Source: Janthinobacterium sp. PC23-8
Lineage (GTDB): Bacteria; Pseudomonadota; Gammaproteobacteria; Burkholderiales; Burkholderiaceae_D
Assembly: GCF_002250505.1 (NCBI RefSeq)
Contig: NZ_NJGY01000001.1
Location: forward strand, 2,115,878 to 2,179,877
DNA: 64,000 nt
Reading direction: 5' to 3'
How positions within the stretch are numbered: the first letter of the stretch is position 1; each line of letters opens with the position of its first letter. The translations under genes and the position numbers were made by a program. Below, in pieces: positions 56,238 to 64,000 of the stretch. Below the pieces are notes generated by a model, which had not been told where the DNA came from, searched no databases, and saw only the letters and a program-made list of their open reading frames with translations.

Positions 56238-57641
56238 TTACGCAAGCGGAAACTGCAAGCTGAATGTGGTGGCCGCCGCATCCGACGCCACCCCGGCGCT
56301 GCCGCCATGCAGCTGCATGATGGCGGTGACGATCGCCAGGCCGAGGCCCGTTGAGGCGGCCGAATCGCTGCGGGCCGGGTCGGCACGGTAGAAGCGTTCG
56401 AACAGGTGCGGCAGGTGGCGCGCGGGGATGGCGGGGCCGAGGTTGCTCACACTCAGTTCCACCCCTTGCGTGGTGGCCTGCGAACGCAGCACGATGGTGC
56501 TGCCTGGGGCCGCGTGGCGTATCGCGTTCGACAATAAATTACCGAGCGCGCGGCGCAGCAGTTGCGGCTCGGCCTCGACCACGCCGCTGCCGTGGCAGGC
56601 CAGCGCCAGCGCGCGCTCTTCGGCCAACCCTTCGAAAAAATCTGCCAGGCGCAGGAACTCGTCCTGCACCGGCAAGGCCTGCTTGACCAGCACCATTTCC
56701 TCTTGCTGCGCGCGCGCCAGAAACAGCATGCTGTCGATCATGCGCGACAAGCGTTCCAGCTCTTCCACGTTGGACGACACCAGTTGCTCATACTCCCCGC
56801 TGCTGCGCGGACGGGCCAGCATCACCTGGCTTTGCCCCAGCAGATTGGTCACCGGCGTGCGAAATTCATGCGCCAGGTCGGCGGAAAACTGCGACAGGCG
56901 CGCATAGCCTTCCTGCAGGCGCGCCAGCATGGCGTTCAGGGCGTAAATCAAAGGCAACAGTTCGGTGGGCGCCCCGCGCGCCTCGAGTTGCTGCTCCAGC
57001 TTGCCGGGCCGCACCAGCGCCGCGTGGGCGGCGATCGCGCGCAAGGGCCGCAGGCCGCGCAGCAGCATGGCGCTGGCCAGGATCGCCGCCACCAGCGCGC
57101 TGACGGCCACCGAGATGACGATCTGCCAGCGGTAGGCGGCAAACATGGCGCTGCGGTCGCCATACACCCTGGCAATCGTGATATCGGCCATCTGCGCCGG
57201 CTGGCCGATGCGCGCGCTGGCCGCCACCACGCGGGCCGGAAAGCCGTCGCGGCTGGTCCAGCCGTGGATCGCCTCGCTGTCCACCGGTGCGTCGACCGCC
57301 ACCGGCGTGGGCAGCGGCAAGGTTTCGCCATGGGGATTGACGTCGATCAGGCGCGTGCCATCGTCGCGCACGATGCGCACCAGGGAATTTTCTTGCCCGC
57401 TCATGGTGTCGCGGAAATACTGCGGCCGCTCGCGGATAATGTCCAGCGTGCCCGCATTGCCCAGCAGTTGCTGGATCTGCCGCAATTTGCCCAGCAACAG
57501 GATATCGTCGCGGCGCTCGATTTCGGCCACAAACGAGCGGTACAAATGGAGGCCCAGCCCGGCCGACAGTAGCGCGACGATCAGCACGAACACCGCCGTC
57601 ACGCGCAAGGTCAATGAATGGCTTGCGCCGGCCAGCTTCAT
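56238..57641 (-). CDS. Heavy-metal-type sensor histidine kinase
   Basis: A 467-residue inner-membrane kinase of the CusS/CzcS class. Helix 1 is at about residues 12-34, with a periplasmic sensor domain of ~130 residues and helix 2 near 165-188. HAMP and HisKA domains follow with the phosphorylated histidine in [12 protein letters not shown] near residue 259, then HATPase with [12 protein letters not shown] (N box) and TGLGLAIV (G2). It starts at ATG 57641, which overlaps the response regulator stop as ATGA. It likely senses copper, silver or another metal; no efflux genes are adjacent. Confidence 0.92.
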   Translation of the reverse strand: MKLAGASHSLTLRVTAVFVLIVALLSAGLGLHLYRSFVAEIERRDDILLLGKLRQIQQLLGNAGTLDIIRERPQYFRDTMSGQENSLVRIVRDDGTRLIDVNPHGETLPLPTPVAVDAPVDSEAIHGWTSRDGFPARVVAASARIGQPAQMADITIARVYGDRSAMFAAYRWQIVISVAVSALVAAILASAMLLRGLRPLRAIAAHAALVRPGKLEQQLEARGAPTELLPLIYALNAMLARLQEGYARLSQFSADLAHEFRTPVTNLLGQSQVMLARPRSSGEYEQLVSSNVEELERLSRMIDSMLFLARAQQEEMVLVKQALPVQDEFLRLADFFEGLAEERALALACHGSGVVEAEPQLLRRALGNLLSNAIRHAAPGSTIVLRSQATTQGVELSVSNLGPAIPARHLPHLFERFYRADPARSDSAASTGLGLAIVTAIMQLHGGSAGVASDAAATTFSLQFPLA

Positions 57642-58321
57642 GGCGCCCGGAGTTCGCAGACATAGCCCATGCCGCGCAGGGTGTGGATCAGCTTGGGCTC
57701 AAAGGGATCGTCGAGCTTGCTGCGCAGGCGGCGGATGGCCGCGTCGATCACATTGGTGTCGCTCTCGAAATTGATGTCCCACACTTGCGAGGCGATGATC
57801 GAGCGCGACAGCACCTCGCCCTGGCGCCGCGCCAGCAGGTGCAATAGCCCGAACTCCTTGGCCGTCAGGGCGATGCGCTGGCCTTGCCGGCTGACCTTGC
57901 GTTTCATCACGTCGATTTCCATGTCGCCGATGCGGATCACGTCGTCTTCACGCGGCGGGCCGCGCCGCAGCAGGGTGCGGATGCGCGCCACCAGTTCGGC
58001 AAACGCGAACGGTTTGACCAGATAATCGTCGGCGCCCAGTTCCAGCCCTTTGACACGGTCCTGCACTTCATCGCGGGCGGTGAGGAAAATCACCGGCACA
58101 TCGGCCCCGCCTTCCTGCAGCCGCAAGGAACGCAGCACTTGCCAGCCGTCCATGATGGGCAGCATGACGTCGAGCACGACCAGGTCGAAGTCACCCTCGC
58201 CGGCCAGCCGCAGGCCGTCGCGGCCGTTGCGCGCCAGGCTGACCACAAAGCCCGCTTCGCCCAGGCCGCGCAACAGGTAGTCGCCGGTCTTCGGTTCGTC
58301 TTCGATCACCAGGATACGCAT
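57638..58321 (-). CDS. Heavy-metal-type response regulator (CusR/CzcR-like)
   Basis: A 227-residue OmpR-family regulator. The receiver domain reads [19 protein letters not shown] with phosphoacceptor Asp in LVVLDVMLP near residue 51 and Lys in YLVKPF. The winged-helix domain follows, ending [18 protein letters not shown] and THRGMGY-type [11 protein letters not shown]. The start is ATG 58321. It is paired with the downstream kinase by a four-base overlap and is 11 bp from the GST gene upstream. Confidence 0.95.
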   Translation of the reverse strand: MRILVIEDEPKTGDYLLRGLGEAGFVVSLARNGRDGLRLAGEGDFDLVVLDVMLPIMDGWQVLRSLRLQEGGADVPVIFLTARDEVQDRVKGLELGADDYLVKPFAFAELVARIRTLLRRGPPREDDVIRIGDMEIDVMKRKVSRQGQRIALTAKEFGLLHLLARRQGEVLSRSIIASQVWDINFESDTNVIDAAIRRLRSKLDDPFEPKLIHTLRGMGYVCELRAP

Positions 58322-58332
58322 GGCCGCCTGCG

Positions 58333-59031
58333 TCAGCCCAGGCTTTTTGCGGTTTGTCCGAACAGCACGCTTTTCGCGTCGCCGCTGACGGTGGGCTGCA
58401 GATTGATCTCGGCCGCGCGGGCATAGGCGCGCACGGTGGCGGGACGCGCGGCGATGTCGGCGAACCAGCGCGCCAGGTGCGGAAAGTCGGCCAAGTCCTG
58501 GCGCTGGCGCTGGTGCGGCACGATCCACGGGTAAATCGCCATGTCGGCAATCGTGTATGTATCGCCGGCAACATAGGCGCGATCGGCCAGGCGTTTGTTG
58601 AGCACGCCATACAGGCGGTTGGTTTCGTTCACGTAGCGGTTGATCGCATACTCGATCGGTTCCGGCGCGTATTGCACGAAATGGTGGTTCTGGCCGGCCA
58701 TCGGCCCCAGCCCGCCCATTTGCCAGAACAGCCATTGCATCACTTCCGCGCGGCCGCGCACGTCGGCGGGCAGGAACTGGCCGCTTTTCTCGGCCAGATA
58801 CTGCAAAATCGCGCCCGATTCGAACAAGGACAAGGGCGCGCCGCCATCCTCGGGCGCCTGGTCGACGATGGCGGGAATGCGGTTGTTCGGCGCGATGGCC
58901 AGGAACTCGGGCGTGAACTGCTCACCCTTGCCGATATGCACGGGGATCAGCTGGTAGGGGATGCCCGCTTCTTCCAGGAACATGGTTATCTTGTGCCCGT
59001 TGGGCGTGGTCCAATAGTACAGATCGATCAT
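58333..59031 (-). CDS. Glutathione S-transferase family protein (YfcG-like)
   Basis: A 232-residue protein. The N-terminal thioredoxin fold reads [21 protein letters not shown] with TPNGHK typical of the YfcG/Ure2p-like Nu class of disulfide reductases. The loop IPAIVDQ and the motif [14 protein letters not shown] follow, then the helical C-terminal domain. The start is ATG 59031. It lies 11 bp ahead of the response regulator and may be co-transcribed with the two-component pair. Confidence 0.92.
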   Translation of the reverse strand: MIDLYYWTTPNGHKITMFLEEAGIPYQLIPVHIGKGEQFTPEFLAIAPNNRIPAIVDQAPEDGGAPLSLFESGAILQYLAEKSGQFLPADVRGRAEVMQWLFWQMGGLGPMAGQNHHFVQYAPEPIEYAINRYVNETNRLYGVLNKRLADRAYVAGDTYTIADMAIYPWIVPHQRQRQDLADFPHLARWFADIAARPATVRAYARAAEINLQPTVSGDAKSVLFGQTAKSLG

Positions 59032-59141
59032 GGTGGTCTCTCCGGTGAGGGTGGCAGCGGCGCCCATATTGTCGCGCCGCAACTGGTATGCATGGATATA
59101 ATGCCACGTAAGCGGAAAACAACCCTCACCGAAAGCCGACC

Positions 59142-59570
59142 ATGCGCAAACTCCTGATCGTCTCGCTATGCCTGCTGCTGTCGGGCTGCGTCAAAGATTT
59201 CGCCATCTATATGATCGATGGCCAGGAACACTCGCTGACCGTGCGCCGCCAGCAAAATTATTTTTGGCAAGATACGGTGGAAGTGCAACTGATGGCGTCC
59301 CATCTGCCGCAATGCCAGCGCCTGCATACCTTGTCGCCCGACACGCCGGTCGACGAGGTGACGGTCGACGTGTTTTCGGCCGGCGATGGCGTGTGGAATA
59401 TCCGCATGGGCGACCAGCTGTGGCAGGTGGAAACAAATACCTGCAACAGCCTGGTGGAAATGGAAAACGATCCGAAAGCCGACCTGGGCCAGCCGGTCGG
59501 CAAATTCGAGGTCGTCGATGACCAGCTGACGTTTACCGCAGCGCCACAAGCGGCATCGCCCGCCCGATAG
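59142..59570 (+). CDS. Small lipoprotein, function unknown
   Basis: A 142-residue protein with a signal peptide and lipobox LLSGC ([16 protein letters not shown]). The mature part has a beta-rich pattern, two further cysteines (PQCQRL and TNTCNSLV) that could form a disulfide, and a short C-terminal alanine/proline tail. No family recognised. The position-2 residue after the cysteine is valine, so outer-membrane sorting is expected. Its last 38 bases overlap, in opposite orientation, the 3' end of the following chemoreceptor gene. Confidence 0.78.
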   Translation: MRKLLIVSLCLLLSGCVKDFAIYMIDGQEHSLTVRRQQNYFWQDTVEVQLMASHLPQCQRLHTLSPDTPVDEVTVDVFSAGDGVWNIRMGDQLWQVETNTCNSLVEMENDPKADLGQPVGKFEVVDDQLTFTAAPQAASPAR

Positions 59571-61149
59571 AATCTGGGCGCGTGCCAGTTGACTCCTGCG
59601 CCGTCAATTTGAAACGCGACACCAGCTGCGCCAGCACGGCCGCCTGGTCCTGCATGCTGCCGGCGGCGGCCGCCGCCTGCTCGACCAGCGCCGCATTTTG
59701 CTGCGTGACCGCATCCATTTCCGTGATCGCCCGGTTGACATGGCCGATGCCCGTGCTTTGCTCGTGCGAGGCGGCCGTGATGTCGGCCATGATGTCGGTC
59801 ACGCGCGAGACGCTGGCCACCACCTGATCCATCGTCGTGCCCGCCTGCGCCACCAGGGTACTGCCGGCGGCGATGCTGTCGACCGAGGCGCCGATCAGGG
59901 CCTTGATTTCCCTGGCGGCGCCCGCCGAGCGTTGCGCCAGGTTGCGCACTTCCGACGCCACCACCGCAAAGCCGCGGCCCTGTTCGCCGGCCCGGGCCGC
60001 TTCCACGGCGGCGTTGAGGGCCAGGATATTGGTCTGGAAAGCGATACCGTCGATCACGCCGATAATGTCGACGATCTTGCGCGACGAGGCATTGATCGTG
60101 TCCATGGTGCCGATCACCTGCGCCACCACGGCGCCGCCCTCGCGTGCCACCCTGGACGCCGATTGGGCCAGCTCGTTGGCCTGCACGGCGTTGCCCGCGT
60201 TTTGCGTCACGGTCGAGGTCAGTTCTTCCATCGAGGCGGCCGTTTCTTCCAGCGAACTGGCCTGCATTTCGGTGCGCGCCGACAAGTCCATATTGCCGCT
60301 GGCGATTTCGCCCGACGCCGTGGCGATGGTGTCGGCGCTCTGGCGGATTTCGCTGATGGCGGCAACCAGGTTGGCCTGCATGGTTTTCATCGCGTACAGC
60401 ACGCTTTGGTGGTCCTTGGGTTTGGTGTGCACAACGATGCTCAGGTCATTGGCGGCGATCTTGCCTGCCACGTCGGCCGCGTATTCCGGGTCGCCGCCCA
60501 GCGCATGGCGCAGGCTGCGGTTGATCACCACCACCACGCCGCCCAGGAAGAGGCAGACCAGCACCAGCAGGCCCAGCGACACGAACAGGGTCTGGCGGAA
60601 CGCCGCGTCGATATCGTCCATATAGACGCCGACGACGATATTCCAGTGCCACGGCTTGTAGGCGGCCACGCGGCTCAGCTTGGGTTCGGCAACTTTCTGG
60701 CCGGGACGGGGAAAGTGATAGCGCACAAAACCCTTGCCCGTCTCGCTGTTGCCGACGCTGACGATGTCGCGGTACAGATAGGTGCCGTTGGCATCCTGGA
60801 CTGCGGACATGTTCTTGCCATCGGTCTGCGGCGCGGCCGGGTTCATCACCACCACCGCCTCGTTGTTGATGACGGCCAGATAGCCGGTCGCGCCGAAGCG
60901 CATGCTGCGAATCACGGCCAGCGCCTGCTGTTGCGCTTCCTGCGTGGTGAGCGCGCCGCTGGCGGCCCGTTCGCCGAACATCTTGACGGCGCCCAGGCCC
61001 AGGTCGGCTGCGTTGGTGATATCGGCGCTGCGCTCTTCGATGCGGATATTGCGCACTTCGAAAGCGTTATAGACAAACATGATGGAAATACACAGCAGGC
61101 TGCAAATCAGGGGTATCCACAGCTTCTGCTTGAACGACAGTTTATTCAT
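59533..61149 (-). CDS. Methyl-accepting chemotaxis protein with single Cache domain
   Basis: A 538-residue chemoreceptor. Helix 1 ([20 protein letters not shown]) is followed by a periplasmic sCache_2 domain (residues ~45-185, with [21 protein letters not shown] and [14 protein letters not shown]), helix 2 ([20 protein letters not shown]), HAMP and a signalling domain with [20 protein letters not shown]. It lacks a C-terminal xWxxF pentapeptide (it ends MPLVALR), unlike the other receptor here. sCache receptors often sense small carboxylates. It overlaps the lipoprotein gene by 38 bp at the 3' end. Confidence 0.94.
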   Translation of the reverse strand: MNKLSFKQKLWIPLICSLLCISIMFVYNAFEVRNIRIEERSADITNAADLGLGAVKMFGERAASGALTTQEAQQQALAVIRSMRFGATGYLAVINNEAVVVMNPAAPQTDGKNMSAVQDANGTYLYRDIVSVGNSETGKGFVRYHFPRPGQKVAEPKLSRVAAYKPWHWNIVVGVYMDDIDAAFRQTLFVSLGLLVLVCLFLGGVVVVINRSLRHALGGDPEYAADVAGKIAANDLSIVVHTKPKDHQSVLYAMKTMQANLVAAISEIRQSADTIATASGEIASGNMDLSARTEMQASSLEETAASMEELTSTVTQNAGNAVQANELAQSASRVAREGGAVVAQVIGTMDTINASSRKIVDIIGVIDGIAFQTNILALNAAVEAARAGEQGRGFAVVASEVRNLAQRSAGAAREIKALIGASVDSIAAGSTLVAQAGTTMDQVVASVSRVTDIMADITAASHEQSTGIGHVNRAITEMDAVTQQNAALVEQAAAAAGSMQDQAAVLAQLVSRFKLTAQESTGTRPDSIGRAMPLVALR

Positions 61150-61422
61150 GCGTGTCTCCTACTTGTATTTTTTTTGCAGCGGCAGGGGCTTGCCCCGCTT
61201 CCATGGCGGCACGGATGCGGCGGCGCCGGCACTCTGGCGGCGCCGATCAGTCGTTTCCAGCATACGCGGGAACCGGCATTCTTTACAGTGCTTTCTGACA
61301 ATGTTTTCTTGCCAGTGTTGTTAATGCGTTGCTGGCAGGCCGGACCGATGGAGGGAAGGAAAACTGTGGCAGAATGCGCGTCTGCAACGCTGCTCACGAA
61401 ACGATGTTCAAGAAAGAAATGC

Positions 61423-61788
61423 ATGACCAAGAATGACGCCATGAAACGCATTAACGACCGCCTGGGCAAGCCGACCCTGACGGACAAGAACACGCATTTT
61501 GCCAGCGTGACCAACTATGGCACGGACGAAGGCTGGTGGCTGAAGATTGCGTTCCTGACCTTCAGGCAGGAACTGCATTTCATCCTCAACAATGAGAAAA
61601 CCAAAAGCTTCCAGCATTTGAAAGTTGGCGCCAACCAGATTCTCAGCCCCGGCATGAAGTTTCGCAGCACCGACGGCGCCGCCGACGCCTTCATGTCGGC
61701 CTCGACGCCGAAACGCCTGATCGACCTGCTCGATGGCGGCAGCAAATACAATTTTACGAAACACCTGGTCAGCGAATACCGCTACTGA
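61423..61788 (+). CDS. Conserved-looking small protein, function unknown
   Basis: A 121-residue soluble, lysine-rich protein (MTKNDAMKRINDRLGKPTL; later WWLKIAFLTFRQELHFILNN and FTKHLVSEYRY). No signal, no metal motif and no family that I recognise. AGAAAG lies upstream of ATG 61423; a second start at 61441 (MKRIND) is possible. Convergent with folE (60 bp gap). Codon use is like the neighbours, so it is probably a genuine native gene. Confidence 0.7.
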   Translation: MTKNDAMKRINDRLGKPTLTDKNTHFASVTNYGTDEGWWLKIAFLTFRQELHFILNNEKTKSFQHLKVGANQILSPGMKFRSTDGAADAFMSASTPKRLIDLLDGGSKYNFTKHLVSEYRY

Positions 61789-61801
61789 CCCTCCGGACGT
61801 G

Positions 61802-61823
61802 AAAAAGGCAGCATCGCGCCGCC
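61802..61823 (-). terminator. Rho-independent terminator after folE
   Basis: On the minus strand, stem ggcggc/gctgcc (one G-T pair) with a five-base loop, followed by five T residues, about 25 bp after the folE stop. Confidence 0.65.
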
Positions 61824-61848
61824 TTCTGTCGATATCACCGGATAAAAA

Positions 61849-62415
61849 TCAGGTTTCGCGCGCCAGTGCCAGGAACTCCGTGCGCATCGCCAGGTTCGGC
61901 TGCAATTCGCCCAGCATGGCCGAGGTCACGGTTTCTTCGCCGGGCGTGCGGATGCCGCGGCTTTCCATGCACAGGTGGCGGCAGCGCACGACCACGCCGA
62001 CCGCTTTCGGTTCCAGCACTTCCATCAGCGCATTGGCGATCTGCATCGTCATGCGTTCCTGCACCTGCAATCGCTTGGAGAAGCAATCGACCAGGCGCGT
62101 CAGTTTCGACAGGCCGACGATCTTGCCGTTGGGGACATAACCGATGGTGGCTTTGCCGAAGAACGGCGCCAGGTGGTGTTCGCAGTGGCTGTAGACGGGA
62201 ATGCCGCGCACGACGATCAGTTCGTTGTACTGTTCCGCGCCATCTTCAAATGCCTTCAGCAATTCGACCGGGTCCTGGCCATAGCCCGAGGTCCAGTGTT
62301 TCCAGGCTTTCGTCACGCGCGCCGGGGTTTCCAGCAAGCCCGGGCGTTGCGGATCTTCGCCTATGCTGGCAATCATGCGGCGCCAGTCGTCTTCGGTGAA
62401 CTCTTCGTGTGCCAT
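61849..62415 (-). CDS. folE: GTP cyclohydrolase I
   Basis: A 188-residue enzyme converting GTP to dihydroneopterin triphosphate, the first step of folate and pterin synthesis. The signature IPVYSHCEHHLAPFFG and RCRHLCMESRG give the zinc ligands (cysteines and histidine). The active-site region KIVGLSKLTRLVDCFSKRLQ is intact. The start at 62415 is preceded by GGAGGAAG; an upstream in-frame start at 62439 is disfavoured. Confidence 0.97.
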   Translation of the reverse strand: MAHEEFTEDDWRRMIASIGEDPQRPGLLETPARVTKAWKHWTSGYGQDPVELLKAFEDGAEQYNELIVVRGIPVYSHCEHHLAPFFGKATIGYVPNGKIVGLSKLTRLVDCFSKRLQVQERMTMQIANALMEVLEPKAVGVVVRCRHLCMESRGIRTPGEETVTSAMLGELQPNLAMRTEFLALARET

Positions 62416-62489
62416 GCTCAAACTTCCTCCAATTTTCAATTGCCGCCAGTATATAGAAAACTGGGGAGGCTGCCTTGACGGGCCTGGTT

Positions 62490-63356
62490 TTACCCTGGCG
62501 GCGGCAGCCGGTGTGCCTGCACCAGCAAGGAGGAAATCGATACGCTGGAGCTCGCTTCTGGCCAGGTGTCGCCGGGGCCGAACCAGCGCGCCTCGGCGAT
62601 CTCGTTCTCGTCAAGGCGGATCTCGCCATCGAGATAGTCGGCCGTAAAAGCCAGCATCAGCGAATGGGGAAACGGCCACGACTGGCTCATGAAATAGTTC
62701 AGGTTGTGCACCCTCAAGCCGACCTCTTCCATCACCTCGCGGTGCACCGCTTCTTCCACCGATTCGCCCGCTTCCAGGAAGCCGGCCAGCGGACTGTAGC
62801 GCTGTGAGGGCGACTGCTTGTGCAGCGCCAGCAGCACTTGGTCGCCCTTGCGGATCAGCACCATCATGGCCGGCGAAATGCGCGGATAAGCCACCATGGC
62901 GCAGCCCAGGCATTTGAAGCAGCGCTCGCCGGGCAGGCGCACCGTGGGCGTGGCGCATACGCCGCAGTAGCGGTGGCTGCGCGCCCATTCGGCCAGTTGC
63001 ACGGCACGGCTGGCCAGGCCCACAAAACCATCGTCGAGCACATTGAACAGCGAACGCAGGCCGCGCCACTCGACGCTGGCGTCGGGCAAGGTGTCGTCGT
63101 CACACCAGAGCGTCTGGCAATAGCGGCCCTGCCACAGGCCCACCGGCTGGGCGCGCGTCAGGTCCAGCGCCAGCGCGGCCACCTGATCCAACGTCGGCAA
63201 GGCCAGGTCCGGCGTGCGCAGCAGCAAACGGCCACGGTGAAAGATAAAAGTCAGGGTGTCCGCCGGCGATGGCACCGGCACGGGTACGTCGATCAGGGGA
63301 ACAAAGGCAAGGGGCGTTTCGAGCATGCTGCACCAGTAGGGAAAGAGGTTGCCCAT
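62490..63356 (-). CDS. nudC: NAD(+) diphosphatase (NudC)
   Basis: A 288-residue Nudix hydrolase cleaving NADH and NAD, and possibly NAD-capped RNA. A zinc ribbon (CGVCATPTVRLPGERCFKCLGC has four cysteines) is followed by the Nudix box GFLEAGESVEEAVHREVMEE and the NudC-specific SQSWPFPHSLML. All signature residues are present. The start is uncertain: ATG 63356 is chosen, with 63359 and 63326 as alternatives. It is divergent from the TonB-receptor gene. Confidence 0.95.
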   Translation of the reverse strand: MGNLFPYWCSMLETPLAFVPLIDVPVPVPSPADTLTFIFHRGRLLLRTPDLALPTLDQVAALALDLTRAQPVGLWQGRYCQTLWCDDDTLPDASVEWRGLRSLFNVLDDGFVGLASRAVQLAEWARSHRYCGVCATPTVRLPGERCFKCLGCAMVAYPRISPAMMVLIRKGDQVLLALHKQSPSQRYSPLAGFLEAGESVEEAVHREVMEEVGLRVHNLNYFMSQSWPFPHSLMLAFTADYLDGEIRLDENEIAEARWFGPGDTWPEASSSVSISSLLVQAHRLPPPG

Positions 63357-63485
63357 CATACTCCCGCGCAAGTTCGCGTGCGTGATAGCACCAGAAAATG
63401 CGGGTTTGCAAGAGGATGGGGGGAAATAACGATGTTTTTTTAAAGCACGCCAAAAGCGTTGCGTTAACGCGACGTAAACAAGACT

Positions 63486-63504
63486 GATAACGATTCTCAT
63501 TTAC
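63486..63504 (+). promoter_or_regulatory. Fur box
   Basis: gataacgattctcatttac matches the 19-bp Fur consensus GATAATGATAATCATTATC at 14 of 19 positions, 100 bp upstream of the siderophore-receptor start. It implies iron repression of that gene. Confidence 0.75.
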
Positions 63505-63606
63505 GTAACCATCAGCGATTATTACAATGTCACTCATTGTTACGACCCAGTGCCTGCGCCCGCAACAAGGCACACACATCTATCCTGACCACAAAGAAAG
63601 AGCAAG

Positions 63607-64000
63607 ATGGCAATCAAGAGCCGCAAACACGTCCAATCCCGTTTCAACCAGCATGTCGGCGCCGCCCTGGCCGTCATGCTGCTGCCCGTTGCAGCCCAGG
63701 CCGCAGACCCTGCCGGCCAGAGCGCGCCGGCATCGCAACAGATGCTCAAGGAAGTCACCGTCGTTGGCACCCAGGAAAACGACTTCAAGGCCGACAAGGC
63801 CTCGTCGCCGAAGTACACCGAGGCGCTGGTCAACACGCCGCAAACCATCGTCGTGATCAAGAAAGAACTGATCGAACAGCAAGGCGCGCTGACGCTGACC
63901 GACGCCCTGCGCAATACGCCAGGCGTGGGCACCTTCTTCCTCGGTGAAAATGGCAACACGAATACGGGCGACGCGGTCTACATGCGCGGCTTTGACGCCT
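63607..64000 (+). CDS. TonB-dependent siderophore receptor, 5' part
   Basis: The first 131 codons of an outer-membrane receptor that runs off the window. A signal peptide (residues 1-32, ending VAAQA) and the TonB-box-like MLKEVTVVG are followed by the plug-domain start (NTPQTIVVIKKELIEQQ, LTDALRNTPGV and VYMRGFDA). The pattern fits catecholate-type (Fiu/FepA-like) siderophore receptors. Iron regulation is supported by the Fur box upstream. Confidence 0.9.
   Translation, partial: MAIKSRKHVQSRFNQHVGAALAVMLLPVAAQAADPAGQSAPASQQMLKEVTVVGTQENDFKADKASSPKYTEALVNTPQTIVVIKKELIEQQGALTLTDALRNTPGVGTFFLGENGNTNTGDAVYMRGFDA

Noticed and set aside
59698-61422. Long plus-strand frame running through the Cache chemoreceptor into the small protein at 61423
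   Set aside because: Only the last 121 codons are plausible; the remainder is antisense to a certain chemoreceptor gene.

Overview
The window is a stretch of a high-GC betaproteobacterial chromosome. The best fit is Oxalobacteraceae (Janthinobacterium/Massilia/Duganella type), judged from protein style, gene order and repeat type; no rRNA is present to confirm it. It carries the replication-origin block rpmH-rnpA-yidD-yidC-mnmE on the minus strand and dnaA-dnaN-gyrB on the plus strand. The inferred oriC lies between rpmH and dnaA and holds a small cluster of DnaA boxes. No tRNA, rRNA, CRISPR array or intact insertion sequence was found.

Layout. (1) 211-10329, minus: a six-gene, translationally coupled operon of the yfaATSQP type. 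It encodes a bacterial alpha-2-macroglobulin (with a CVEQ thioester motif), two DUF2135 proteins, and DUF2300, DUF1175 and DUF2138 proteins. Two of these partners look like cell-wall enzymes. (2) 10466-17922, plus: a B12-binding radical SAM protein, a four-gene Mla/MCE-type lipid transport cluster (permease with STAS domain, ATPase, MCE protein, PqiC-like lipoprotein), a VanZ-like membrane protein, a thioredoxin-like [2Fe-2S] protein and an alpha/beta hydrolase. (3) 18037-23660: D-Ala-D-Ala carboxypeptidase, aldo/keto reductase, CDP-alcohol phosphatidyltransferase, CAP-domain lipoprotein, Hpt protein, a tiny zinc-binding protein and a DUF2267 protein. (4) 23757-25626, minus: a two-gene AAA ATPase plus TOPRIM-like module of visibly lower GC, immediately 3' of mnmE, probably a mobile defence module. 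(5) 25766-35682: the origin block. (6) 35748-39605: one 1285-residue protein with a methyltransferase, a PLD nuclease, an SF2 helicase, an S24-like segment and a DUF3427 domain. It is built like the type IV restriction enzyme SauUSI but with extra modules, and sits directly behind the gyrB terminator. (7) 39979-50773: housekeeping and accessory genes (diguanylate cyclase, SDR, AraC and LysR regulators, AI-2E, EamA, MarC and MFS transporters, DinB, beta-lactamase-fold hydrolase). A short MITE-like inverted repeat sits between the convergent dinB-like and MFS genes. (8) 50940-63359: two chemoreceptors, a large UPF1-like SF1 helicase, a CusRS-type two-component pair, a GST, small proteins, folE and nudC. 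(9) 63607-end: the 5' part of a TonB-dependent siderophore receptor behind a Fur box.

The most interesting material is the set of nucleic-acid-acting accessory genes around the origin: the SauUSI-like fusion, the ATPase/TOPRIM pair at the mnmE 3' end, and the orphan SF1 helicase. Next in interest is the alpha-2-macroglobulin operon, whose partners carry SpoIID-like, HExxH and NlpC/P60-like signatures. All functional calls rest on reading motifs by eye; no database search was run.
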